Below, piece by piece: positions 37,531 to 48,111 of a stretch of 64,000 nucleotides of DNA (positions within the stretch are counted from its first letter, which is position 1; each line of letters begins with the position of its first letter). This stretch comes from Romanomermis culicivorax (lineage: Eukaryota; Nematoda; Enoplea; Mermithida; Mermithidae), in the NCBI GenBank assembly GCA_963922205.1, contig CAWUHX010000033.1, positions 1,116,001-1,180,000 on the forward strand, read 5' to 3'. The notes below the pieces were generated by a model that worked only from the letters and a program-made list of their open reading frames with translations, made no database searches and had not been told where the DNA came from. The position numbers were made by a program, and so were the translations under genes.

Positions 37531-40059
37531 ATGAAGTCGGAAGCTGATCTCCCTTCACAGATCGAGAACAAAGTCCAGGCAGCATTTGAGAATGCCCTTG
37601 GACCCCTCAACCAAAAGTTAGAGGCCATGAATGGTCGGAGGCACCCTCCCGTGTCCAGCTTTATGGCCCCTCCCACCTTCTCCGGTGCTTTTGGTGAGTC
37701 TATCACCGATTTTATGTCGCATCTTACTCGTTTCTTTACACTCCAGGGTGTAAGCGAAACGGATCATGCATATAAAATCGCTTTTCTGGAGTCATGCCTC
37801 ACGGGTCCTGCTCTCGCCTCCTACCGGGACTTTAGCAGCAGCACTCCAATACCTACCCGCTACGAAGAGTTTACGGCTTTTCTACGGAGAGATTTTCCGG
37901 TAGGGCGCGACTCTGATCTGCATCAGCAGCTGATCCAAGATCGACTGCAGAAGCCGACAGAGTCCGCGATAGTCTACCTTGAGCACCTCAAGAGACTATC
38001 CAGGGTAGCGTATCCAGATCTCGCGACGGATGTCCGAGATTCTATCATCAAACCTATCTTTCTGCGGGGACTGAAGCCGGTCCTCCGAGATAGTATCAAG
38101 TTTAGGGAGTTCACGACTCTTGAAGAGACACTCAAGGCAGCCTGTTACGCAGAATCCCAAATCTTTCGGGACGAGATCCGGTACACTGCTCCATCTAACG
38201 CCGTTTTCTCTTCAGAACCTAAACACGCCGGATATAATCCCGATATGCCTAACAGAAGCGCAAACGGTCGTCAGAGCAACGCTCCAACGTCATCATCCTC
38301 CGCCGATGAGGTTCGCCGCTTGAAACAGGAAATGGCCAGGCTCACGGCCCACGTAGCGAAGCTCACGGCCCAGCAACGTGCACCCGGGCCAATCCAACAG
38401 ACGCCGCCTCCACAGCCGTCGACACCAAATCAGTCCGCCGGGCGACGCTCGTCGGGAGCACACCTTCAAACGTGCTCCTTCCACGGACTGTGTACACATA
38501 GCGACGCCGACTGCCGGGCCCAGCGTCCCACCGGTGCCGCTCCCGGTAACAACGCTGCTAACGGTGGTCGCTGTTATTTTTGCCGTACACGTGCCCACCC
38601 CACGGACCGATGTGATAGGCCATGCCCTCATTGTCGTCAAGTGCGAGTGCACCGATCAACTGCCTGTCCGCAGCGCAATCCGGCAAACACGGGTGAGAAT
38701 GTCTACCAAAATACTGGTTATTCTTCCCAGGGGACAAATGTGTATCATCAAAGAAATGGTTATCACCCTCCCAACGGGATAGGAAACCAATATCGGCAGC
38801 CCATACGCCGCAACAACGCTGTTGGGGCTACCGATGGCCCTCCTCATCCAGATCCTCTTGACCTGGATGATGAGGCACTTGCTGAACACCTGACAGATTC
38901 TTCACAACAGTGTTATCCTGTCTGCGTAATCAGTATTGGATTTTCAGTGGTCCAAGCAGCCCAGGTACCCGTACCGATAAACGTATCGGACATACCGCTG
39001 CCACCACAACCACCAAAGTATGCGATGCCGGTCACTCTGGACCCCTCGACGACACCGCAGTTTGTTGGCCACGCTAACATCCTCGCATCGTATCGCATTC
39101 CTAAAATTAAGACTGCCGAGCCAGCTCCAGCCGCGAATACGACGTCTTCGGCGCCACCGGCCCGCATCGTCCCTCCAGGACCACCGCCTTCGATCCCCAC
39201 GGATTCGGCTACGGAAGTCCTCGACCAGGTCGAGCCGATGAATTTGTCAGGTATACTACCTTCTTCTTCAGGTGATCCTAGAGTAGGAACCAGGAATCTA
39301 TCTCAGTCCACGACTCTATCGATTTCTTGTTCACAGCGCCATCGCCCGTCCAAGACGCGATGTTGGCCATCTGGTCAGTCGACCTGGCCAAGAAATACCC
39401 GCATTTGCCGTGGACTCTGCTCAACGAGCCATCGAATGTCGAAGCGCTCACGGCCTGCAGCACCCGTCTCAATGGGCCTCTTACGACCCGACGTCGCCCG
39501 ACGGGCACTCGAGTTCATTGCCAATGGGACTATCACCATCTCGCCCGTCGAGAAGTTCTTATTGGATGGGGAGCCATCCTCGCCTTCAGTCGATGCCGTC
39601 CGCCGTGCAGTCGAACAGGCCAGTCGGATCCTCCTGCCTGCTGCCGCCGCTACATCACCGGCAGCAGCGCCACCTGTTGCCGCGACATCGCCAACAAAAA
39701 TGGACATTACTGCTTCCTCGCCCCCGGCCAAGGAACCCGCAAATGATCCTACACCGCCGGCAACAGCCCAACATACATCGTCGGCAACAGCCCAGGTTAA
39801 ATCGCCGGCACCAGCCCAAATGACATCTCCGACCGCTGCGACCAAGTCACCCGTCGTCAAACACATGGCCGTCGACGAGACATTACGTCCGGTTAACGAA
39901 GATGTCAGCATCGTTGAGGAATCCCCGTTCCCAACGGCAGTCGCCCCACGGTCGCCAAAAATCGGTATCCTCCGGGAAATCCACCCGTGCGGTGGATTGG
40001 TCCTCGATTTCCCCGGCCAGGAACCAATCTCGTCCGACAGCGACGAAGAAGAAATCTGA
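37531..40059 (+). CDS. gag: Gag polyprotein of the LTR retroelement
   Basis: 842 codons from an ATG. Residues about 55-205 form a Ty3/gypsy capsid-type domain (FLSHL-like helix region, [41 protein letters not shown]). A cysteine-histidine cluster follows: a CX5-6C knuckle-like segment at 315-328, a CCHC knuckle C348-X2-C351-X4-H356-X4-C361, and a second CX2CX5HX4C at 365-379, for nucleic-acid binding. The remainder is Pro/Ala-rich and ends acidic (SDSDEEEI). The envelope-like frame starts at 39902 in another frame and overlaps the last 158 bases. In 39290-39480 an alternative frame looks more protein-like than the gag frame, hinting at two compensating indels. Confidence 0.92.
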   Translation: MKSEADLPSQIENKVQAAFENALGPLNQKLEAMNGRRHPPVSSFMAPPTFSGAFGESITDFMSHLTRFFTLQGVSETDHAYKIAFLESCLTGPALASYRDFSSSTPIPTRYEEFTAFLRRDFPVGRDSDLHQQLIQDRLQKPTESAIVYLEHLKRLSRVAYPDLATDVRDSIIKPIFLRGLKPVLRDSIKFREFTTLEETLKAACYAESQIFRDEIRYTAPSNAVFSSEPKHAGYNPDMPNRSANGRQSNAPTSSSSADEVRRLKQEMARLTAHVAKLTAQQRAPGPIQQTPPPQPSTPNQSAGRRSSGAHLQTCSFHGLCTHSDADCRAQRPTGAAPGNNAANGGRCYFCRTRAHPTDRCDRPCPHCRQVRVHRSTACPQRNPANTGENVYQNTGYSSQGTNVYHQRNGYHPPNGIGNQYRQPIRRNNAVGATDGPPHPDPLDLDDEALAEHLTDSSQQCYPVCVISIGFSVVQAAQVPVPINVSDIPLPPQPPKYAMPVTLDPSTTPQFVGHANILASYRIPKIKTAEPAPAANTTSSAPPARIVPPGPPPSIPTDSATEVLDQVEPMNLSGILPSSSGDPRVGTRNLSQSTTLSISCSQRHRPSKTRCWPSGQSTWPRNTRICRGLCSTSHRMSKRSRPAAPVSMGLLRPDVARRALEFIANGTITISPVEKFLLDGEPSSPSVDAVRRAVEQASRILLPAAAATSPAAAPPVAATSPTKMDITASSPPAKEPANDPTPPATAQHTSSATAQVKSPAPAQMTSPTAATKSPVVKHMAVDETLRPVNEDVSIVEESPFPTAVAPRSPKIGILREIHPCGGLVLDFPGQEPISSDSDEEEI

Positions 40060-42121
40060 CACTGCCCCTCAGGCCAGATTTGTGAAATTGAGTGAACACT
40101 TACAAATTACGTTTGTACAGTTGTTTTTGACAATAAAATTGACCTTGGTAGCATCACTGTTTCTAGGGGTGAGTTTGTCAGCACCGGCGGCTCAGTATCA
40201 ATTTTGCGGTCTCTCAAGAAGCGGACACCCACTTGAGTTACCCCAGCGTGTAGAGTGTAAACCACCGCAATCTTCATGGAGCCCGCGGCGCATGAATGTT
40301 ACGGTGTATGTCCCTAGCTCGGACCCGATCACAGCCACAGCGTGGAAATGCACATTGCGCTCCCGCAAAGTCTGCACCAACACTGGTTTCTTCGGCTCTA
40401 GGGGCATCACTGCAGACGTCATCACCACTCAGCACTTAGCGCCTGCGGCATGCACGCTAGCACATCGCACTAAGATGTTTGGTTCACAAAAACTTGTCGG
40501 CGTTCGCCCTGGCTTTTATAGCACAAACCAAACATTGGAAGTGATGTACGAATGGTGCTCCAACGACGTCTGCAAGACAGTGACTAACCTCTTCATCGAG
40601 GAGGGACAAGTCGCTTCGTGGGACGGCACTACGGCCCTAAGCACCTTAGGCGATGTAGGTGGATGCAGTCCCACTGCAGGCCAGTGCACTACTCTGGACG
40701 GGATCATTGTCTGGCCTGCACAAAACTTCACGGCGCGGTGTCATTATCACCCCAAGGGAAATTACACTACATCCATGTCAGGGAACCACGTCATCATCGA
40801 TGATCTGCAGGTTGCCCTTAAGATCCCGGGAAACTCCCGCGTCTTCCAACTGTGCCCAGAACTACGTTCCACCACAGTCCGGACGGATCAGGGTCTTCTC
40901 CTTCGCATCCACGGGAGATACAATTTGACCCAAAACTTGTTCAGAATGGCAACGGACAGCCGTCCCGATCCTGTCAATGCCAAACTGAACTATCTGGCTC
41001 AGCAGATCAAGGAGTCGGAAATTAACGGTTTCCGGTTCACGTGGCTTGAGCTCTGCTCTCACGCTCAACGCTATCTTGATCTGACTTGGCAGTTGCTTCG
41101 CTTCGACCCTACCCTGGGTGCCCGGGCATTCCTCCAGAGGAATGACCTGACGGCGGAATTCACAGGCGATGCGCTGACAATATGGCCGTGTCAGAAGGTC
41201 AACGCCACCTACGTTTACCACTCCTACCGGGTGGGGAACGTTTGCTACAAGTACTTACCTGTACAGGTTGGCGGCACCATCTACTTCGCCACCCCCGGTG
41301 GTCCGGATCTCATTAAATCTAGCCCAATTGTGCCGTGTCATCACCACTTTACAGGGATTTTCCGAAATCGCTCGGGCTGGTTTACTGAGTCTGGCGCGGT
41401 CCATGTGAGCCACATCCCACTGGAACTCTTCTGGAAGCAGCGTTTCAACATCACTCACTTTGAGGCACCGGCGCTCTTCCATGACCAGTTGGCGATGACC
41501 CCTTCAAACTTTGCCTTCTTTAAACAGTACGTTTACAAGACTGAGCAAATTGAAGCGGTATTAAACCGGCTGGTAAACTTTACCGCTGGTCTATCCCTGC
41601 AACCAGACGCCATCTACCAGGCCTTTGCAGGGGTAGGAACCGACATCAAGGCCTCTCTGGAAGGTGTCGGTTTGGCAGCAAACCATGTTATTACGGGTCA
41701 ACAACACACCCTCGCCCAGGGCTTGCATGCTGTCCTGAGCGGGCCGGTCCAGTTGATCTTTAACATCCTAATTACCCTGACAGTGCTGATCGGTGCCGGA
41801 TACCTTGCCTATCTTGGTGTATCTTATTATCTCAGCTACCGTCTGCGGAGCAAACAGGTCAGGTTTGTTAGCCGTTTCTCCCCGTTGGGTCTTTACCGTA
41901 AAGTCCAACGCTGGATCGGTTTTCACTACGTGCAAAACGATGTGCCCTCCCAGCTTGACCGAATCACACCGTGCTTGGTCGTGCTGCTGGACACCAAGGA
42001 AACCCCTGCTTTCCTTGACACGGGTTGCCCACGCACTATCATTAGCCAACGTCTTCATAAGGCCTTGGCTAAAGAAAGTCCGAAGGCAGGTCATGGCGTT
42101 CCAGCAACACCACGACTTTAA
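39902..42121 (+). CDS. Envelope-like glycoprotein fused to the start of the aspartic protease
   Basis: 739 codons. After a basic lead of about 66 residues, a hydrophobic signal-like segment (67-98) opens a Cys-rich ectodomain with many Asn-X-Ser/Thr sites. One membrane span lies at about 618-645, followed by a basic juxtamembrane stretch. The same frame then continues into a retropepsin start with catalytic [12 protein letters not shown] (Asp about 706). No stop separates them. In the ectodomain at about 380-500 the spacing of Trp, Cys, DP, AR, GD and YRV/CY residues recalls class III fusion proteins of the gB/chuvirus type; this is by pattern, not alignment. It would mediate membrane fusion at the surface or in endosomes. 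Its place between gag and protease is unlike errantiviruses, where env follows pol. The frame leaves the protease sequence near 42085. Confidence 0.8.
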   Translation: MSASLRNPRSQRQSPHGRQKSVSSGKSTRAVDWSSISPARNQSRPTATKKKSDTAPQARFVKLSEHLQITFVQLFLTIKLTLVASLFLGVSLSAPAAQYQFCGLSRSGHPLELPQRVECKPPQSSWSPRRMNVTVYVPSSDPITATAWKCTLRSRKVCTNTGFFGSRGITADVITTQHLAPAACTLAHRTKMFGSQKLVGVRPGFYSTNQTLEVMYEWCSNDVCKTVTNLFIEEGQVASWDGTTALSTLGDVGGCSPTAGQCTTLDGIIVWPAQNFTARCHYHPKGNYTTSMSGNHVIIDDLQVALKIPGNSRVFQLCPELRSTTVRTDQGLLLRIHGRYNLTQNLFRMATDSRPDPVNAKLNYLAQQIKESEINGFRFTWLELCSHAQRYLDLTWQLLRFDPTLGARAFLQRNDLTAEFTGDALTIWPCQKVNATYVYHSYRVGNVCYKYLPVQVGGTIYFATPGGPDLIKSSPIVPCHHHFTGIFRNRSGWFTESGAVHVSHIPLELFWKQRFNITHFEAPALFHDQLAMTPSNFAFFKQYVYKTEQIEAVLNRLVNFTAGLSLQPDAIYQAFAGVGTDIKASLEGVGLAANHVITGQQHTLAQGLHAVLSGPVQLIFNILITLTVLIGAGYLAYLGVSYYLSYRLRSKQVRFVSRFSPLGLYRKVQRWIGFHYVQNDVPSQLDRITPCLVVLLDTKETPAFLDTGCPRTIISQRLHKALAKESPKAGHGVPATPRL

Positions 42122-42825
42122 CCCATTGATGAGCATCAATGGTAAAGCCGTTCATACCACCCTTTCGGGACCATATGAAATCGTGTTGCCCGGAAACCAC
42201 TAGCCGAACACACGGATCGATATACATCTCCATGTGTGCAAGACTACGTCTCCCTTCTGGGCACCTGTTGACCTCATACTCGGACTGGACTTCTTAGAAC
42301 AGTTCAAGAACATTATGTTTGACTACCAACGTAATGTTTGTCGGCTGGACACGGTAGAATTACCCCTCCTGCTGACCACGCCGGAGATTGACCAGATCGA
42401 CCCCTGGTGGGAGAACACCCGTGCTCTCTCGCGCAACGCACACAGGTCGGGATCACGATCGCAGTCCAGGGCTTCGTCCATCTCTCGGCCACACTCACGG
42501 GCCTCCTCAGTTGCCTCATCACGTGGGTCAACTAGGGGATCCAGGGCCTCTTCTAGACGGGCAAGTCGTCATCTGTCGACCTTGCACGGGTCAGGTTGCC
42601 CTCGACCTCCGCCTGGAACCTCTCCAGTTACGCTAGAGAAGGGCTGATACCGTGAGCCAAGTGATTCAGATGCTCCGGCATCACCCGTACCAAACGCGCC
42701 TCCGCTATCGGACACCGAGATTGAATCACTAGGAGCTACTCAGAGCCCAAAGGATCACTCAGACCACGTACTAACGGTGCAGGATGAGTCCACCCTTCTG
42801 AATGACCTGACTTCTGAATGAATTC
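42086..42825 (+). pseudogene. Rest of protease and RS-rich linker, interrupted
   Basis: After the frame change near 42085, the protease continues in another frame, with a TAG at 42201-42203 and the flap-side motif DLILGLDFL at about 42270. From about 42435 the product is an Arg/Ser-rich run of about 45 residues (SRSQSRASS-type repeats), then TGA at 42645-42647 and an acidic Ser/Pro linker ending near 42825. The reading frame changes again before RT. So the protease is split by one shift and one stop in this copy. Confidence 0.75.
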
Positions 42826-42828
42826 TGA

Positions 42829-45582
42829 ATTATTCGGCCCAGCACGTCTCCGTGGGCTACTAATACTGTCCTGGTGCGCAAGAAAAACGGTTCTCACCGT
42901 ATGTGTGTTGACTTTCGTGGTCTTAACGAGGTCACGAAAAAGGATGTCTACCCTCTCCCGCGGATAGATGACATCCTCGACACACTCAAGGGTATGAAGT
43001 ATTTCACTACCCTTGACCAGGCTAACGCTTATTGGTCAATCCCGATTGCCGAGGCGGATAAGGAAAAGACGGCTTTTAATTCGCCTATTGGACTTTACGA
43101 ATTCAATTATTTGCCTTTCGGTTTATGCAACGCGCCAGGGACATTTCAACGCCTTATGGACCTCCTCCTTACTGGAATCCAATGGCCCACGGTTCTGACT
43201 TATCTCGACGACATTTTGGTGTTCGGGAACTCTCACACCCAAATGCTTGAGCGCCTGGCAGATGTGTTCGCCCGTCTTCGCCGGGGTGGAATGAAGCTCA
43301 GACTGAGCAAGTGCAAATTCTCGCACTCAGAGGTAGAATACCTAGGCTATCGCATCTCACAGAGCGGCCTAGAACCTGACCAAGCCAAGCTGGCCGCCGT
43401 CCAAAACCTACCCATTCCACAAAACGCCAAAGACATCAAGTCCTTCCTAGGCCTCGTGTCTTACTACAGGCGTTTCATCCCTGGTTGTGCCCGGCTCAGC
43501 GAGCCACTCACCAAGCTCTTACGGAAGGAAACTACTTTCCAGTGGTCAAAACCTCAGCAGGAGGCGTTCGATGAACTCCGCCGCCTGCTGACCAACCCTC
43601 CTATCCTGCGCCATCCGGACTTTTCGAAATCCTTTATCCTTCAAACTGATGCGAGTATTTCGGGGATAGGAGCGGTTCTTAGCCAGTTAGACGAACATGG
43701 ATACGACCATCCTGTCGCGTACGCCAGCCGAGGGTTAACAGCGGCCGAGAAAAACTACTCCATTACAGAACTGGAAACTCTCGCTGTTGTCCATTTCGTC
43801 AAGCACTTTCGACCATACCTCTTCCAGCACGAGGTGGTCGTTCAGACTGACCATACCGCGGTCAAAGCAGTGTTGGAGAAGCCTAACCCCTCTGCTCGGA
43901 TCACTCGGTGGGGACTCGGGCTCGCTGAATTCAAACTGACAATTCGGCCGCGAAAAGGTCAGTCTAATGGTAATGCTGACGCATTATCACGCCTGCCGGA
44001 TCCTAACTCCCTCACCGGTCAGAGTATTGATGATACTCCCCTCTACAGACCTGAGGGGCACGTTATGATGATCACCGATGGTGCGCAGCACCTGGCGAGA
44101 TCAAGGACCTTGACCGATGGTGTGCAGCACCTGGCGCGTTCAAGTAATTCAGCACCGATCACTGTTGGCGCGGAGCGCCCGGTACGATCAGAGTCTTATG
44201 CCGAGATATCCGTCGGTGCGCAGCACCCCGACCTTTTCGCTGCTCAGCTGGAGGATCCGGAGTTAGCCGACATCATTCGCTCTCTTAAGCCTCTGGGCGA
44301 CCAGAATGATGTGCGAGGCTACCATCTGTTGGATAACGTTCTTCAGAAATGGACAGGCGAGTCCAATAAGATCGTCATACCCAGATCCATGGTTACTACC
44401 ATTATCCGGGCTCATCACGATGACATCTTAGCTGGACACTTCGGTGCTAAACGTACTGCGCGGCTCATTGCTCGCAGATACCACTGGCCCTCCCTCAGTC
44501 GGGATGTCAAGTCCTTCTGTCAGCGGTGTGATCTTTGCCAACGGAATAAGCCCGCTCGACAGAAAACCACTGCGACCCTGAAACCTATCACCATCACGGG
44601 ACCGTTTCACCGGGTAGGTGTCGACTGCATGGGACCAATGACCACTAGCGAAGCTGGCAACCGTTTCATCGTAGTCTTTATCGACTACTTTACGAAATGG
44701 GTCGAGGCTTTTGCTACTCCGGACATCACTGCGCACACCATAGCCCGGCTGTTTGTAACGCAAATTGTCTGCCGGCACGGGGCACCGCAGATTCTTCAGT
44801 CAGATCGTGGCACTGATTTCACATCAAAACTGATGACTGAGATCACTGCGATCTGCGCAACGAAGAAAATCCACTCTACCGCCTATCACCCGATGACCAA
44901 CGGCGAAGTGGAAAGAGCTAATCAGAGGCTAGCCACACGGCTACGTATGTATGTTCATCAAGGACATACCGATTGGGATGAACACCTACCATACGCTGTG
45001 TTTGCCGTCAATATCAGCATGAATGAGTCAACAGGGTACTCACCCTTTGAACTCATGTACGGTCGCACACCCATGCTCCCTGTTGATGCCGCGCTCTCAT
45101 TCAACCCTCCGGCCCATATCATTAATGTTTCCTCATATGATATGGAGGTCAAACGTCATTTCACGAATGCATTGACCTTAATCCAGAGTCGGATTGAGAA
45201 GGCACAGGAAGCCTATGCACGGTCATACGACCGGAAGGCACATGATGTCTCATACAAAGTAGGGGATCAGGTGCTCAAACTGCGCACCTCCAGCAAACGT
45301 GGACTCACTCCTAAATTGCTGCCCATCTACGATGGGCCCTACCTTGTCACAAGTGTGGCATATCCCAATGTCACACTTTGTCTCGAGATGGATCAGGAAG
45401 ACACTGTACATGTCAACCAGCTTCGACTTTACGTGTCCCCTGAACAACCGAGTGAAGCAGAGGATACACCTCCCACTTCACAGGCAACAGATTCGGCACC
45501 CTTATTGTATCCTTCAATAAGCCGGGACTTTACACCGAATCTGATTGACCCACATCTTGATGCAGAGGTCCCCGACCCGTAA
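42829..45582 (+). CDS. pol: Pol: reverse transcriptase, RNase H and integrase
   Basis: Open from just after a TGA at 42826. RT starts at IIRPS..SPWA, close to the usual finger-domain start, but the 30-40 residues normally before it are not recognisable. Numbering from 42874: LPFGLCNAPGTF, catalytic YLDD at 110-113; RNase H with Asp259, Glu301 and Asp326 and ending GNADALSRLP; a spacer with four QHLARS-like repeats (about 397-452); integrase zinc-binding HHCC (about 514-555); core triad Asp584, Asp644, Glu680 with exactly 35 residues between the last two; a GPY-type C-terminal module (YDGPYLV...VNQLRLYV). All catalytic residues are intact in this part. RT copies RNA primed by tRNA; integrase inserts with 4-bp staggering. 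Confidence 0.93.
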   Translation: MIRPSTSPWATNTVLVRKKNGSHRMCVDFRGLNEVTKKDVYPLPRIDDILDTLKGMKYFTTLDQANAYWSIPIAEADKEKTAFNSPIGLYEFNYLPFGLCNAPGTFQRLMDLLLTGIQWPTVLTYLDDILVFGNSHTQMLERLADVFARLRRGGMKLRLSKCKFSHSEVEYLGYRISQSGLEPDQAKLAAVQNLPIPQNAKDIKSFLGLVSYYRRFIPGCARLSEPLTKLLRKETTFQWSKPQQEAFDELRRLLTNPPILRHPDFSKSFILQTDASISGIGAVLSQLDEHGYDHPVAYASRGLTAAEKNYSITELETLAVVHFVKHFRPYLFQHEVVVQTDHTAVKAVLEKPNPSARITRWGLGLAEFKLTIRPRKGQSNGNADALSRLPDPNSLTGQSIDDTPLYRPEGHVMMITDGAQHLARSRTLTDGVQHLARSSNSAPITVGAERPVRSESYAEISVGAQHPDLFAAQLEDPELADIIRSLKPLGDQNDVRGYHLLDNVLQKWTGESNKIVIPRSMVTTIIRAHHDDILAGHFGAKRTARLIARRYHWPSLSRDVKSFCQRCDLCQRNKPARQKTTATLKPITITGPFHRVGVDCMGPMTTSEAGNRFIVVFIDYFTKWVEAFATPDITAHTIARLFVTQIVCRHGAPQILQSDRGTDFTSKLMTEITAICATKKIHSTAYHPMTNGEVERANQRLATRLRMYVHQGHTDWDEHLPYAVFAVNISMNESTGYSPFELMYGRTPMLPVDAALSFNPPAHIINVSSYDMEVKRHFTNALTLIQSRIEKAQEAYARSYDRKAHDVSYKVGDQVLKLRTSSKRGLTPKLLPIYDGPYLVTSVAYPNVTLCLEMDQEDTVHVNQLRLYVSPEQPSEAEDTPPTSQATDSAPLLYPSISRDFTPNLIDPHLDAEVPDP

Positions 45583-46101
45583 CTCAGGATGCATTCTCTT
45601 CACTGTCCCCGCTTACGGACGAGGACGTCCTTTTTCGAAGGACCGCCGTGCCCCTCACGAAGTATCCACTCTTGTCCATGCTGGATCTTAGCGGATAGAA
45701 GAGAGCGTTCAGCAACCTAAGCGTCACGCTTTAGGCACATCCTCACGCGATAGCCTACACCTCACTGGGTGCATCCTCTGCGATAGCCCGACAATCTGTA
45801 CCTCACTGGGCGCATCCTCTGCGATAGCCTACATCTGGCCCTGAAAATTTTTTCTTTTCTGTGTTCTAGACTGTCGCACAGGATATTCAATGTCGGCAAC
45901 TTCACGCATCAACAACCTCCGGTCACCATACCACCGAACGAATTACGATCAAAGAAGGCTTCATCCGCCGACAACCCAACGGACCTATTCGACCACTCCC
46001 GCCGTCACACCTTGGAATGACCTACGACCACGGACACGTCATACAAAACCTCACTACTGACCACTGCAAGGACGAGGACGCCCTTTTTCGAAGGACCGCC
46101 G
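45583..46101 (+). other. Retroelement 3' region with internal repeats
   Basis: No coding frame. Three copies of GCGATAGCC with CTCACTGGG-type spacers lie at 45745-45830. A 34-base stretch around GAGGACGNCCTTTTTCGAAGG directly before the 3' LTR is duplicated at about 45617-45650. A conventional long purine tract is missing next to the LTR; GAAGGACCGCCG is the nearest candidate for the plus-strand primer. Confidence 0.6.
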
Positions 46102-47544
46102 TGTCACGTGCCGCTCAATTCTCCAACGTCACGTGATTCCGATCATGTCGACATTTTGTTATTTTTCATGTTTCGTTTATTACTCGATCATGCTTTTGTT
46201 TATTTCATTTTTACACATGCATTTTGTGTTCGTTTTTATATTTTTATGCATTTCTATGTTTCGTTTTGTTGTATTTTTATTTCTTTACAAACGCGGGCTA
46301 CAGTAGGCCCTTTAGCTAAAAACTTCCGCCAGTCGTGCTCCACGAGCACATGGCTATTTTTGGTGCGCTCACGCACCTCTTATCATCAAAAATTAGCGTC
46401 GTTTTTGTTACGCAAAACGACTAGCTAAGAAGTTTTAGCTAAAGACGTTCATATGCTTAGCATAGGCACTGCAGCCGGCCTCAGTGCTAAACGCATGTGA
46501 ATGAAAAAATGTCTATGTGCTCATAGGCATCTTCTGCATCGCGTCTAGCTGCAGAAGTTAGCTTGAGCACCGAGAAACTCCGCCCAAGCTGCAGCTGTAG
46601 CCAAACATGTCCTTAAAAGGACATGTTTCTTTAGTTTTTCGCTCATTCTTGGGTTCACCAAGCTTTCGTCCGGTTGTCACCCGCGTCCGCCGCCCTGCTC
46701 AATTTGCATATTTTTATATACTTGACTGCGTCCGCCACCTATTATTTTAAATAAATTTGCATACCCTTGCATCTCTTACTGCGTCCGCCGCTCACCGCTT
46801 ATAGTACCCTGCTGCCCATCAGTGCCAGGTGTCCAACCGCCCCGGTTCGTGAATTAAACGTTGGAGTTTCGCCTCCCGCTCGCTCCCGCTCCCTCCCGCT
46901 CGCCGCCGCTCGCCGCCTAGGACGTTTGAGGATCGCATCCCCCGCTCCCAGTGCCAGAAGACCGAAAGCATCCAGGGACTTGCCGCCCGTTGCGTCGTAA
47001 TCGCTTGAGAAACAGGACTAGGTGAGTCTTCTCAGGGGATTATTGTTATTTGTGGGTTATTTGTTGGGAAATCCTTCCTAAGTCGGTTTCCCAAGGTTCC
47101 CACAGATAAGTAGGGCCTCCACCTCTCGGGTTCAGGTTAAAGGGGCTGTCTGGTTCATAATCGGGTCCCATAATTTAGGTCATTTTACGGGTGACCCTGT
47201 CCCCACTCTCACTGAGTAGGACTCGGGGATTGTCGCACCTAGCCTGGCAGCGTTGTCCGTTACCCTACAGCAAGACCCCAAGGACAACACAAGAGAACCA
47301 ACTATAGACCTCTCTATAGCCACCATTTGCCAGGTTAGGCCCCAACGCCAACTTGGGAAGCCTGGGGAAAATGCCAGTATCCATCAGGAGTCACAGCCTA
47401 TTACTCACTGTAATAGGATCAATCTGATATGGTTCACCATCAATGTGACGTCTAAAACACGGTATTACCTGATGAGATACCCAAACCTCCCCAGCTCTCC
47501 CAAGATAAACCTGTCATACACGTGACATGGCGTAAAATGTGACA
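46102..47544 (+). repeat. 3' LTR
   Basis: 1443 bp, the same length as the 5' copy, with about ten single-base differences seen by eye. Ends GTGACA and is followed by the TTGT duplication at 47545-47548. Confidence 0.95.
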
Positions 47545-47548
47545 TTGT
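47545..47548. repeat. Target-site duplication TTGT, right
   Basis: Pairs with 32448-32451. Confidence 0.8.
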
Positions 47549-47900
47549 CATCTACTTTTTTCTATTTTGCTAATGAAACAATACATTACAAGTTGTCATT
47601 TTTAATAAGCATTGTCTCGCATGTAATTGTTACACAATTCGGCACTCTCTATTTCCTATTTAATTTTACCCTTTGTGATTTTTTCTTCATTCTTATCTAC
47701 TTTTCATCTTCGTTTTTTGCTTTTACTTCTTTATTTTTTTCTATTCTCCCGATTCTTTCTTTTTTTGTTCTTTTTCACATTATTATTTCTTTCCCTTTTT
47801 TGAAGTTTGAAATTTCAAGAAAGTGTTATTACATTCTCGATCACTCGTTTGGAATCACCCAATTGGGAATTCGCTCAATCGGGAATCACATCAGAATACC
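47549..47900. repeat. Right part of the older element hosting the LTR insertion
   Basis: A T-rich stretch like that left of the 5' LTR, then at 47821-47890 an inverted version of the minisatellite arm (CCCAATTGGGAATTCGCTCAA). It has about three units against about fourteen on the left. Confidence 0.6.
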
Positions 47901-48111
47901 CCGATAAAAGCTCATCATAATCAGTATTTTGTGGTGAATCTGGAGGTAAAGAACTTGCGACCTTTCCAGAACTTTAGAGGTGAGGTCTCCTCTATGGTAA
48001 AATGATGATCGGATGGTTAATGCCTCCCCAAAATGATCGTAGACAATGTTATGAAGCAGACTTATCTAAACCAATGTAATTTATCAATTTGAAAATACAG
48101 GGTGGTGGTTT

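Larger units (their letters stand above)
32452..47544 (+). mobile_element. Ty3/gypsy-type LTR retroelement with envelope, 15.1 kb
   Basis: A full-length insertion with two 1443-bp LTRs, both starting TGTCAC and ending GTGACA, flanked by TTGT. Order inside: primer site, 3.6-kb leader with tandem arrays, gag, envelope-like glycoprotein continuous with protease, RS-rich linker, RT-RNase H-integrase, short 3' region. RT before integrase with a D,D(35)E triad and a GPY-like tail puts it in Ty3/gypsy (Metaviridae). The LTRs differ at about ten positions by eye (under 1%), so the insertion is recent. The region between protease and RT has stops and frame changes, so this copy probably depends on others. 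Its GC content is clearly above that of the flanking DNA. Confidence 0.95.

Noticed and set aside
39902-42121. Baculovirus F-type envelope as in gypsy
   Set aside because: No furin-like site followed by a fusion peptide was seen, and the Cys/Trp spacing fits class III better. Not excluded without structure prediction.
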